A stretch of 64,000 nucleotides of DNA from contig NZ_JNYQ01000006.1 of NCBI RefSeq assembly GCF_000717245.1, positions 62,001 to 126,000 on the forward strand. Reading direction: 5' to 3'. The notes beneath the pieces were generated by a model. The model was not told the origin of the DNA. It did not search any database and saw nothing but the letters and a program-made list of their open reading frames with translations. Shown one piece after another: positions 40,354 through 48,312 of the stretch; position 1 is the stretch's first letter, and every line of letters starts with the position of its first letter. Source of the DNA: Kitasatospora papulosa. GTDB taxonomy: Bacteria > Actinomycetota > Actinomycetes > Streptomycetales > Streptomycetaceae. A program made the position numbers and the translations under genes.

Positions 40354-41145
40354 ATGAACGCGCCCCTCACGCACCACAGTCCTCGTCCCGAGAGGCATCC
40401 GGGCCTCCTCCCGCCCGGCCGGATCGCCCTGGTCACCGGAGCCTCCCGCGGCCTCGGCCGAGCCGTCGCGCACCGGCTGCGCACGGACGGCTGCCACGTC
40501 TACCTCAACTACGCCCACGACGACGCCGCCGCCGCCGACGCGGTCGAGGCGGCGGCCGGCCTCCCGGGCAGTACGACCCCCGTCAAGGGGGACATCCGCT
40601 CGGCGGACTTCCTCGAGGGGCTCCTCGACAGGATCCGGGACGATCACGGACAGCTGGACATCCTCGTGCACAACGCCGCGACCATGCACCCGATGCTTCC
40701 CGTGGCCCCGGAGGTCGCCCCCCTCTTCGACGAGATCGCCCTCGCCCTGAACCCCCTGCTGCACGGCGCCGCCACCGTCGCCAAGCTCATGCCGGAGGGC
40801 GGCAGGGTCGTCGCGGTCTCCGGCAACGGGGCGTTCGAGGTGATCCCGCACTACCTGGCGACCGGTGTCGCCAAGGCGGCCCTGGAGAACCTGGTGCGCT
40901 ACCTGGCCGTCGACCTCGCGCCGTTCGGGATCACCGTCAACGCCGTCTCCACCCATCTCCTCGACAAGGGGGAGCACACCTCCAACCCCGCCATCGCCGG
41001 CCTGCTGGCCTCCCGCACCCCAAACGGGCGTCTCACCCGGCCGGAGGACGTGGCCGACGTGATCGCCCTGCTGTGCGCACCGGAGGCCGCCTGGATCCAG
41101 GGACAGGTCGTCGTGGCCGACGGCGGTCTCGGCCTGCGTGCCTGA
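40354..41145 (+). CDS. FabL-like enoyl-ACP reductase (SDR family)
   Basis: This 263-residue SDR has TGASRGLGRAVAHRL at the N-terminus, and its active-site segment reads HYLATGVAKAALENLVRYLAVDL. The spacing Tyr-x6-Lys, not Tyr-x3-Lys, is that of FabI/FabL enoyl-ACP reductases, and the surrounding residues resemble B. subtilis FabL. It should reduce a trans-2-enoyl thioester with NAD(P)H. In this cluster that could serve a reduced starter chain. It lies in the ketoreductase operon, 23 bp after the Tyr-less SDR. Confidence 0.78.
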   Translation: MNAPLTHHSPRPERHPGLLPPGRIALVTGASRGLGRAVAHRLRTDGCHVYLNYAHDDAAAADAVEAAAGLPGSTTPVKGDIRSADFLEGLLDRIRDDHGQLDILVHNAATMHPMLPVAPEVAPLFDEIALALNPLLHGAATVAKLMPEGGRVVAVSGNGAFEVIPHYLATGVAKAALENLVRYLAVDLAPFGITVNAVSTHLLDKGEHTSNPAIAGLLASRTPNGRLTRPEDVADVIALLCAPEAAWIQGQVVVADGGLGLRA

Positions 41146-41155
41146 GGAGGCGGAC

Positions 41156-42409
41156 ATGGACATCACCACCGACATCTGCGTGGTCGGGGCCGGCCCGGCT
41201 GGTCTCACCCTGGCCCTGCTGATGCTGCGTTCGGGCGCCCGGGTCACGGTCCTGGACCGCACCCGCTCCTTCGAGCGCGAGTACCGCGGCGAGATCCTCC
41301 AGCCCGGCGCCATGACCCTGCTCGACCGTCTCGGGGTGCTCGACGGGGCACGCGCGCGCGGCGGGTACGAGCTCGGCCGGTTCCAGCTGGTCGAGAACGA
41401 GCGCCTGCTGATGGACATCGACTACGGCACCCTTCCACCGCCCTACGGCTTCCTGCTCAGCCTGCCCCAACGGCACCTGCTGACCGAGCTGTTCGAGGCC
41501 TGCTCCCGGTACCCGGAGTTCACCTACCTGGAGGGCTGCGGCATCCGGGAACTCGTACGGGAGGGGGGCGCCGTCACCGGCGTGGTGTGCGGCCGGGGTG
41601 ACGACCGCCGCCGGATCACCGCCCCGGTCACCGTCGCCGCGGACGGCCGCTACTCCAGGACCCGCCGGCTGGCGGGCATCGAACAGCACCGGCTGGACGC
41701 CTTCGCCCACGACATCCTGTGGTTCAGGGTTCCGGCCGGGGGCAGGACGGACCGCTCGGTGCGGGTGCACCGCACCGGAGGGACACCGGTGCTCATCTAC
41801 GACTCGTACCCCGACTGCGTGCAGATCGGATGGACCCTGCCCCACAACGGGTACCGGCGGCTGGCCGAGGAGGGAGTCGAGTCGCTGCGCTCACGGATCG
41901 CGCACGCGGTGCCCGACTACGCCGAGCAGGTCCTCGACCAGGTGAAGACGCTCAACGACCTGACCCTGCTCGACGTCTTCTCCGGCTACGCGGACCGGTG
42001 GGCGGACGACGGACTGGTCCTGGTCGGGGACAGCGCGCACACCCACAGTCCGATCGGGGCGCAGGGGATCAACCTCGCCCTGCAGGACGCCGCACTGCTG
42101 CACCCGGTCCTGATGGACGCCCTGGACAGCGGTGACTTCGGCGAGTCCGCGCTCTCGCGCTGGGTGCCCGAGCGCAGGAAGGACATCGACGCCGTCTTCA
42201 CCCTCCAGGCCAGACAGAGCAAGGCCATGCTCGGGGGCGGGAGCCGGCTGGCCGGGGCGGTACGGCCCCTGGCGGCGCGCGCCCTCGCGCACACCCCGCT
42301 CTACGGGAAGATCCTCCGTGCCATCGCGTTCGGCGCCCGGCCGATCACCGTGCGCTCGGATCTGTTCGGCGAGGCGGAACCCCTGCGCGGAGAGGCGGCC
42401 GGAGCATGA
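41156..42409 (+). CDS. FAD-dependent aromatic monooxygenase (PHBH family)
   Basis: This 417-residue flavoprotein has the GxGxxG motif VVGAGPAGLTLALLML, the second FAD/NADPH motif VAADGRYSRTRRLAG and the C-terminal GDSAHTHSPIGAQGINLALQDA. It belongs to the p-hydroxybenzoate hydroxylase group used for ring hydroxylation or oxidative rearrangement of aromatic polyketides. GAGGAGG just before ATG 41156 fixes the start, although the frame opens at GTG 41138. It overlaps the next gene by 4 bp. Confidence 0.88.
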   Translation: MDITTDICVVGAGPAGLTLALLMLRSGARVTVLDRTRSFEREYRGEILQPGAMTLLDRLGVLDGARARGGYELGRFQLVENERLLMDIDYGTLPPPYGFLLSLPQRHLLTELFEACSRYPEFTYLEGCGIRELVREGGAVTGVVCGRGDDRRRITAPVTVAADGRYSRTRRLAGIEQHRLDAFAHDILWFRVPAGGRTDRSVRVHRTGGTPVLIYDSYPDCVQIGWTLPHNGYRRLAEEGVESLRSRIAHAVPDYAEQVLDQVKTLNDLTLLDVFSGYADRWADDGLVLVGDSAHTHSPIGAQGINLALQDAALLHPVLMDALDSGDFGESALSRWVPERRKDIDAVFTLQARQSKAMLGGGSRLAGAVRPLAARALAHTPLYGKILRAIAFGARPITVRSDLFGEAEPLRGEAAGA

Positions 42410-43179
42410 GGATCATCGATCTGTCCTCACCCGTCGACGCGTCGTTCTGGGAACCGGACGAGGTGGTGCACCGCGTGCTCGACGCCCACCAGGCCGCCGT
42501 GCACGTACGGGACGAGATGAAGGAGCACTTCGGGCTGGAGCTGGATCCCGAGGTCTTCCCGGACGGCGCCTTCCTCACCAACGACTACCTGACGCTCACC
42601 GCCCACACCGGGACGCACGTCGACGCCCCCGCGCACTACGGTCCCGCGGAAGGGTCACACACGCCCCGGACCATCGACCGGATGCCGCTGGACTGGTTCG
42701 TACGGCCCGGAATGGTCCTCGACCTCCGGGACGTGGGTACGGGAACAGCCGGAGTCGCCCATCTGGAGCGGGAGTTCGAGCGGGTGGGGCGCCGGCCCCG
42801 GCCGATGGACGTGGTGCTGCTGCACACCGGTGCCGACCGGAACCTCGGCAAACCGGAGTACTTCACCGAGTTCACCGGCCTGGACGGGCCGGCCACCCGC
42901 CTGCTGCTCGAACTGGGGGTGCGGGTCATCGGCACCGACGCCTTCAGCCTCGACGCGCCGTTCACCCACATCATCCGCGAGTTCCACCGCACGGGGGACA
43001 AGGCGGTCCTGTGGCCCGCCCACTTCGCCGGGCGCCGTGAGGAGTACTGCCAGCTCGAACGGCTCGCCAACCTCCAGGACCTGCCGGTGTCGACCGGGTT
43101 CACCGTCAGCTGCCTCCCCGTGAAGATCGCCGGAGCCGGAGCGGGCTGGTCGAGGGTGGTGGCGCTGCTCGACGAGTGA
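42406..43179 (+). CDS. metal-dependent cyclase-family protein (later-ring cyclase candidate)
   Basis: This 257-residue protein has the metal-binding signature HTGTHVDAPAHY of the cyclase/kynurenine formamidase family (PF04199), with further conserved Asp/Glu/His downstream. In anthracycline and related clusters members of this family close the later rings. Kynurenine formamidase is the alternative but has no context here. The ATG overlaps the monooxygenase stop (ATGA). It is the last gene of the ketoreductase operon. Confidence 0.82.
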   Translation: MRIIDLSSPVDASFWEPDEVVHRVLDAHQAAVHVRDEMKEHFGLELDPEVFPDGAFLTNDYLTLTAHTGTHVDAPAHYGPAEGSHTPRTIDRMPLDWFVRPGMVLDLRDVGTGTAGVAHLEREFERVGRRPRPMDVVLLHTGADRNLGKPEYFTEFTGLDGPATRLLLELGVRVIGTDAFSLDAPFTHIIREFHRTGDKAVLWPAHFAGRREEYCQLERLANLQDLPVSTGFTVSCLPVKIAGAGAGWSRVVALLDE

Positions 43180-43226
43180 ACACCGGCCGACGTCCGGGGG
43201 CGTCGTCCGGCGTGCCGTGCGATCGC

Positions 43227-43256
43227 CTGTCAGGTCATTAGTTAGTCGGCTATATT
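43227..43256 (+). promoter_or_regulatory. AT-rich promoter and possible operator of the aldo/keto reductase gene
   Basis: CTGTCA (43227-43232) and TATATT (43251-43256) are 18 bp apart. The spacer contains ATTAGTTAGTCGGCTA with an imperfect dyad (TAGTCGGCTA), in a stretch much richer in A+T than its surroundings; a TetR- or MarR-type repressor could bind. Confidence 0.5.
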
Positions 43257-43352
43257 TTGACCGGCGCGAGCTCCAACTCGCGTCCCTCGCGGCGCATTCG
43301 GCGCCGGTTCCCTTCGCACCGCCCGCATCGGGCGGGCTATGGAAAGGCATTC

Positions 43353-44339
43353 ATGGAGAACAGGAAGCTCGGCGCCGCCGGCCTCGGCGTCTCGGCCCTC
43401 GGCCTCGGCTGCATGGGCATGGCCGGCGCGTACGGCACGGCGGACACGGACGAGGCAGTCGCCACGGTCCGCCGGGCGCTGGACCTCGGGGTCACCCTGA
43501 TCGACACGGCCGACTTCTACGGGCCGGGCACCGCCGAGAAGATCGTCGCCACGGCACTCGAGGGACGCCGCGACGAGGCCGTGGTCGCCACGAAGTTCGG
43601 CATGCGGCGCCCGGCGGCCGGCCCGCCGTTCGTCGACGGCAGCCCCGCGTACGTCCGCGAGGCCTGCGAGGCGTCCCTGCAGCGCATGGGGCTGGACCAC
43701 ATCGACCTGTACTACCTCGCCCGCCTCGACCCCAAGGTCGACGTCGAGGAGACCGTCGGAGCCCTCGGCGAGCTCGTCGCCGAGGGCAAGGTCCGGCACA
43801 TCGGGCTCTGCGAGGTCTCCGCACGCACCCTGCGGAGGGCGAACGCGGTCCACCCGATCGCCGCCCTGCAGACCGAGTACTCGCTGTGGGAGCGGCACGT
43901 CGAGGCGGAGATCCTGCCCGCCTGCCGTGAGCTCGGCACCGGCTTCGTGGCGTACAGCCCGCTCGGCCGCGGATTCCTCACGGGCGCCTTCGACAGCGCC
44001 GAGGACCTGGCCGAGGACGACCAGCGCCGCAACCACCCGCGCTTCCAGAGCGAGAACTTCGACCACAACCGCGACCTGGTGCGCACGGTCGAGGACATGG
44101 CGAAGGAGAAGGGCGTCAGCCTCACCCAGCTCGCGCTGGCGTGGGTGCTGGCCCAGGGCGGCGACGTCGTGCCGATCCCCGGCACCCGGCGCGTCTCCCA
44201 CCTGGAGCAGAACGTCTCGGCCGCCGACGTGCGGCTGACCGAGGACGAGGTCGCCCGGCTCTCCGGCCTCTTCCCCGCCGGTGCCACCGCCGGACTGCGC
44301 TACCCCGCGCACTTCATGCGGACGATCGACCAGAGCTGA
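43353..44339 (+). CDS. aldo/keto reductase lacking the catalytic His
   Basis: This 328-residue TIM-barrel protein has the AKR pattern: Asp51 and Tyr56 in DTADFYG, Lys81 in VVATKFG, then the strand HIDLYYLARLDP. In this family that strand normally reads YYxHR, so the catalytic His is replaced by Ala123. NADPH-binding segments (GFVAYSPLGRGFL and PGTRRVSHLEQN) are intact. It may still reduce ketones at a lower or shifted-pH rate. ATG 43353 follows GGAAAGG. It has its own promoter and is not part of the upstream operon. Confidence 0.85.
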   Translation: MENRKLGAAGLGVSALGLGCMGMAGAYGTADTDEAVATVRRALDLGVTLIDTADFYGPGTAEKIVATALEGRRDEAVVATKFGMRRPAAGPPFVDGSPAYVREACEASLQRMGLDHIDLYYLARLDPKVDVEETVGALGELVAEGKVRHIGLCEVSARTLRRANAVHPIAALQTEYSLWERHVEAEILPACRELGTGFVAYSPLGRGFLTGAFDSAEDLAEDDQRRNHPRFQSENFDHNRDLVRTVEDMAKEKGVSLTQLALAWVLAQGGDVVPIPGTRRVSHLEQNVSAADVRLTEDEVARLSGLFPAGATAGLRYPAHFMRTIDQS

Positions 44340-44347
44340 CGCGTGCC

Positions 44348-44392
44348 GGCCCGTCGCGGCGGAAGGGTGCCGTCCCTCCGCCGCGACGGGCC
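44348..44392. terminator. strong bidirectional terminator
   Basis: A perfect 16-bp stem (44348-44363 with 44377-44392) with a 13-nt loop lies between the convergent aldo/keto reductase and KASIII-like genes. Confidence 0.8.
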
Positions 44393-44424
44393 GCGGCGCT
44401 TCCCGGCTCCGGCTCAGCGCCCGT

Positions 44425-45456
44425 TCACGCCGTCCAGCCGGGCACGCGCAGGATCTCCACCACCGCGCACGACCAGGTGAATCCGGCGCCCACGCCCATC
44501 AGGACACAGAGGCCGCCCGGCCCGAGCGCGCCCGAGCGGACCAGATGCTCCAGCCCGGCCGTCTGGTCACCCGCGCCCAGGTGTCCCACCCGGCTGCTGA
44601 ATTCCCAGGTCGTCCGGTCGGCCCCGATCCCCAGCGGACGCAGGCAGTTGGTCTCCAGCCGGCGGCGCCCGAAATGCGGCAGCACCCACCGGGAGATGTC
44701 CGCGGCCTCGACCCCCGCGTCGGCCAGCGCCTCCTTGACGGCGTCCCGCTGCCCCGCGGTCACCCGCGCCACACTGAACGACATCCCGGCCCGGGCCACG
44801 TACCGCTTCTTGTGCGCCTCCAGGTCCAGGACACCCGCCGGCGCGGTCCGGGCCTCGCCGAAGGGGTCGCCCTCCCGGTGCATCCCCTCCAGTTCGGGGT
44901 CCGAGACCACGGCCAGCGAACGCACCCGCGCGAAGCCGCCCCCCGCCGACAGCAGCATCGCCGTCCCGCCGTCGGCGTAGACCGTCCCCGGGTCGCTGCG
45001 CCACCGGTCGAAGCCCGGCGGACAGAACCGGTCGGCGGTGGTGAGCAGCACCTCCCCGCCCCCCTGGGCCAGCACCGCGGACGCCAGCAGCAGGGCCGCC
45101 ATGCCCCCGTTGGACACCTGGCGCACCTCCAGCGCCGGGCAGCCGGCGCGGACGGACCGCCGCTGGACGTACGACGCGGTGCCCCACAGGGCGTTGCCCT
45201 GGTCGTACAGACTGGCGTGCAGCAGCATCCGCACGTCCGAGCCGTCCGTTCCCGCGCGCCGCAGAGCGAGGCCCGCGGCCCGTACCGCCATCTCCGCGGG
45301 GGCCGGCGCGTCGTCCTGGCACACCGTCACCGACCGCATGCCGCTCCGCCGTGCCGCGGCCTCGTCCACATCACCCCGGGCCACCGCCTCGGCCACCGGC
45401 TCGGCGGGCGGCAGCCAGGTGCCGAGACCGGCGACGTAGAGCTGATCGCACCTCAT
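44425..45456 (-). CDS. KASIII-like ketoacyl-ACP synthase without active-site Cys
   Basis: This 343-residue protein has the FabH/KASIII fold pattern (DVRMLLHASLYDQGNALWGTASYVQRR, PALEVRQVSNGGMAALLLAS, GVGAGFTWSCAVVEI). The position of the nucleophilic Cys is Asn116 (VSNGGM in place of AACAGF), and the His region reads LPHFGRR and VGHLGAGDQ. Related cluster-borne KASIII-like proteins use Ser or other residues and act as starter acyltransferases or ester-forming enzymes. With the adjacent acyltransferase it suggests a dedicated priming step. ATG 45456 has GGAGAGG six bases upstream. Confidence 0.8.
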   Translation of the reverse strand: MRCDQLYVAGLGTWLPPAEPVAEAVARGDVDEAAARRSGMRSVTVCQDDAPAPAEMAVRAAGLALRRAGTDGSDVRMLLHASLYDQGNALWGTASYVQRRSVRAGCPALEVRQVSNGGMAALLLASAVLAQGGGEVLLTTADRFCPPGFDRWRSDPGTVYADGGTAMLLSAGGGFARVRSLAVVSDPELEGMHREGDPFGEARTAPAGVLDLEAHKKRYVARAGMSFSVARVTAGQRDAVKEALADAGVEAADISRWVLPHFGRRRLETNCLRPLGIGADRTTWEFSSRVGHLGAGDQTAGLEHLVRSGALGPGGLCVLMGVGAGFTWSCAVVEILRVPGWTA

Positions 45457-45496
45457 GGACATCCTCTCCGGGCCCGCACCCACGGGCGCCCCTCAG

Positions 45497-45528
45497 ATCG
45501 TCCGGCCCGCTTCTCGACCGCCGATCGA
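45497..45528 (-). promoter_or_regulatory. SARP box and promoter of the KASIII-like gene
   Basis: Reading the minus strand: TCGATCG (45528-45522), 4 bp, TCGAGAA (45517-45511), exactly 8 bp, then GACGAT (45502-45497) as -10. The box nearly repeats, in opposite orientation, the one at 45545. Confidence 0.65.
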
Positions 45529-45544
45529 GGACTGCTGGAGGACC

Positions 45545-45574
45545 TCGATCCGCGGTCGAGCGTGCCTGTAGCGG
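45545..45574 (+). promoter_or_regulatory. SARP box and promoter of the acyltransferase-carboxylase operon
   Basis: TCGATCC (45545-45551), GCGG, TCGAGCG (45556-45562) at 11-bp pitch, then 6 bp and TAGCGG (45569-45574). With the opposed box at 45511-45528 it forms a symmetric divergent activator site, 16 bp apart. Confidence 0.65.
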
Positions 45575-45630
45575 GCACGGCGAGGATCGGCCCCGCGGAC
45601 CGCCCTTCGCGGTACGCGGGAGGGGAAACG

Positions 45631-46632
45631 ATGACGAACCCGACGCCGGCGCCCGCCGCCGAGCCGCTGCCCGTCGCGCTCCTGCTGCCTGGTCAGGGAG
45701 CCCAGCACCCCGGCATGGCCACCGGACTCTACGGGCACGACGAGGTCTTCACCGGTGCGGCGGACGAGGTGTTCGACGCTCTCGGCGCCCCGGGCACCCA
45801 CGTACGCGACGACTGGCTGGGGGAGCGGCCCGGCGTACCGATGGACCATGTCACCCGGTCTCAGATCCTGCTGTTCACGATCGACTACGCCCTCGGCCGG
45901 ACCGTGGAGTCATGGGGGGTCCGCCCGGCGGTGCTGCTCGGCCACAGCGTCGGCGAGATGGCGGCGGCCGTCCTGGCCGACGTGTTCACCCTCGCCGACG
46001 CCGCGCGTCTGATGTGGGACCGTGTGACCCGCCTCGCCGACGGCCCGGCCGGCGGGATGGTCGCGGTGGCGGCCGCCCCCGACGCGCTGACGCCCTACCT
46101 CCGCGACGACGTCGTGGTGGGAGCGCACAACGCGCCCCGCCAGACGATCCTGGCCGGCCCCGAACCGCACCTGGGCCAGGTCACCCGGGAGTTGCGCGAG
46201 CAGGGGCTCGTCTGCCGGACCGTGCCGTCCTCGACGCCCTTCCACAGTCCGGTGCTCGCCCCACTCGCCGCCCGGGCGGAACCGGCCTTCGCGGCGGTCC
46301 GTGCCCGGCCACCCGCCCTCCCGCTGATCTCCGGTTACACCGCCGCCCCGCTCACCGCGCGCCAGGCCGCGGACCCTGCCTGGTGGTCCTCCCATCCGGT
46401 GGCGCAGGTGAGGTTCTGGCCGGCGCTGGACCACCTGCTGGGCGGCCCGGGGCGGCAGCTCGTCGAATGCGGGCCCGGCCGGGGGCTGTCCGCCCTCGCC
46501 CGGCGCCACCCCGCGGTACTGGCCGGGCGCAGCAGGGTCCTTCCGCTCCTGCCCGCCGGCCCGGCCGACGCGTCCCGTACCCGTGACGACCTGGCCGCCG
46601 CCCGCTCTTTCCTGACCGCGCACAGCGCCTGA
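45631..46632 (+). CDS. malonyl-CoA:ACP acyltransferase family protein
   Basis: This 333-residue protein is an acyltransferase of the FabD type: LLPGQGAQHPGMATGLY, the nucleophile Ser106 in LLGHSVGEMAAA, Arg and His regions (RSQILLFTIDYALG, TPFHSPVLAP) and the C-terminal VECGPGRGLSALA. Type II aromatic clusters normally borrow FabD from fatty acid synthesis; a dedicated copy beside a KASIII-like gene suggests it handles the starter or edits it. It has AGGGG before the ATG and a SARP box upstream. Confidence 0.88.
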   Translation: MTNPTPAPAAEPLPVALLLPGQGAQHPGMATGLYGHDEVFTGAADEVFDALGAPGTHVRDDWLGERPGVPMDHVTRSQILLFTIDYALGRTVESWGVRPAVLLGHSVGEMAAAVLADVFTLADAARLMWDRVTRLADGPAGGMVAVAAAPDALTPYLRDDVVVGAHNAPRQTILAGPEPHLGQVTRELREQGLVCRTVPSSTPFHSPVLAPLAARAEPAFAAVRARPPALPLISGYTAAPLTARQAADPAWWSSHPVAQVRFWPALDHLLGGPGRQLVECGPGRGLSALARRHPAVLAGRSRVLPLLPAGPADASRTRDDLAAARSFLTAHSA

Positions 46633-46701
46633 CCGGTGCCCCTCCGTCCCGGCGGGCCGCCACCGGCCGGACCGACCCCGCAGAGCAGAAAGGCCGACCC
46701 G

Positions 46702-48312
46702 ATGACGACCACGGACTCCCCGGCGCCGACAGCCGGACCGTTACCCGCCCCGCCCGCCGCCTCCGGCATGCGCCGCCGCGTCGGTGAACTCGGCGCCCTG
46801 CGCGCCCAGGTGCACGCCGGGCCGGGCGAGAAGGCGACCGGGGCCCAGCACGCCCGCGGCAAACTGACCGCCCGGGAGCGCATCGACCTCCTGCTGGACC
46901 CGGGCACCTTCCAGGAGGTGGAGCGGTTCCGCCGGCACCGGGCCACCGGCTTCGGCCTGGAGACGAACCGCCCGTACACGGACGGGGTGATCACCGGCTG
47001 GGGGGAGGTCGAGGGGCGGACCGTCTTCGTGTACGCACACGACTTCCGCATGTTCGGGGGCGCGCTCGGCGAGGCCCTCGCGGCGAAGATCCACAAGATC
47101 ATGGACATGGCCCTCGCGGCGGGAGCGCCCCTGGTCTCCCTGAACGACGGGGCCGGTGCCCGCATCCAGGAGGGCGTCTCGGCGCTCGCGGGCTACGGCG
47201 GGATCTTCCGGCGCAACACCCGCGCCTCGGGGGTGATCCCGCAGATCAGCGTCATGCTCGGACCGTGTGCGGGCGGCGCCGCGTACAGCCCCGCGCTCAC
47301 CGACTTCGTGTTCATGGTGCGGGGGACGTCCCAGATGTTCATCACGGGTCCGGACGTGGTGAGGGCGGTCACCGGTGAGGAGGTCACCCTGAGCGGCCTC
47401 GGCGGCGCGGACGTCCACGCGGAGACCTCCGGGGTCTGTCACTTCGCCTACGACGACGAGGAGTCCTGCCTCGTCGAGGTCCGCTACCTGCTCGGACTGC
47501 TGCCGGCGAACAACCGGGAACGCCCGCCCCGTGCCGAGACCGGCGACCCGGCCGGACGGCGCTCGCCGAGGCTGCTGGACCTGGTTCCCGCCGAGGGCAG
47601 CAGAGCGTACGACATGCGCGAGGTGATCGCCGAACTGGCGGACGACGAAGAGGTGCTGGAGGTCCACGAGCGCTGGGCCCCCAACATCCTGTGCGTCCTG
47701 ATCAGACTGGCCGGGGAGGTCGTGGGTGTCGTCGCGAACCAGCCGCTGTCGCTGGCCGGGGTGCTTGACATCAAGGCGTCCGAGAAGGCGGCGCGGTTCG
47801 TCCAGATGTGCGACACGTTCAACATCCCCCTGGTGACCCTGGTGGACGTCCCGGGGTTCCTGCCCGGCGTCGGCCAGGAGCACGACGGAATCATCCGGCA
47901 CGGCGCCAAGCTGCTCTACGCCTACTGCGACGCCACGGTCCCCAGGATCACCGTCATCCTGCGCAAGGCGTACGGAGGCGCGTACATCGTCATGAACTCG
48001 CAGTCCATCGGCGCCGACCTCACCTTCGCGTGGCCCACCAACGAGATCGCCGTGATGGGTGCCGAGGGCGCGGCCAACGTCATCTTCCGGAGGCAGATCG
48101 CCGAGGCGGAGGACCCGGACGAGGCCCGTGTCCGGCTGGTGAAGGAGTACCGGGCCGAACTCATGCACCCCTACTACGCGGCGGAACGTGGGCTGGTGGA
48201 CGACGTCATCGACCCCGCCGCCACCCGGGAGACCCTGGCAGCGGCCCTCACCGTGCTGCGGACCAAGACCGCCGAGGCGGCACCCCGCAAGCACGGCAAC
48301 CCACCGCTGTAG
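46702..48312 (+). CDS. acyl-CoA carboxylase beta (carboxyltransferase) subunit, TTA-containing
   Basis: This 536-residue protein is a biotin-dependent acetyl/propionyl-CoA carboxylase beta subunit: GKLTARERIDLLLDPGTF, the oxyanion loops LNDGAGARIQEGV, GPCAGGAAYSPALTDF, and PGFLPGVGQEHDGIIRHGAKLLYAY, RKAYGGAYIVMNSQ. It would supply malonyl- (or methylmalonyl-) CoA to the synthase, using an alpha subunit encoded elsewhere. Codon 14 is TTA (46741-46743), implying bldA-dependent translation. It follows the acyltransferase by 69 bp in the same transcript. Confidence 0.92.
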   Translation: MTTTDSPAPTAGPLPAPPAASGMRRRVGELGALRAQVHAGPGEKATGAQHARGKLTARERIDLLLDPGTFQEVERFRRHRATGFGLETNRPYTDGVITGWGEVEGRTVFVYAHDFRMFGGALGEALAAKIHKIMDMALAAGAPLVSLNDGAGARIQEGVSALAGYGGIFRRNTRASGVIPQISVMLGPCAGGAAYSPALTDFVFMVRGTSQMFITGPDVVRAVTGEEVTLSGLGGADVHAETSGVCHFAYDDEESCLVEVRYLLGLLPANNRERPPRAETGDPAGRRSPRLLDLVPAEGSRAYDMREVIAELADDEEVLEVHERWAPNILCVLIRLAGEVVGVVANQPLSLAGVLDIKASEKAARFVQMCDTFNIPLVTLVDVPGFLPGVGQEHDGIIRHGAKLLYAYCDATVPRITVILRKAYGGAYIVMNSQSIGADLTFAWPTNEIAVMGAEGAANVIFRRQIAEAEDPDEARVRLVKEYRAELMHPYYAAERGLVDDVIDPAATRETLAAALTVLRTKTAEAAPRKHGNPPL

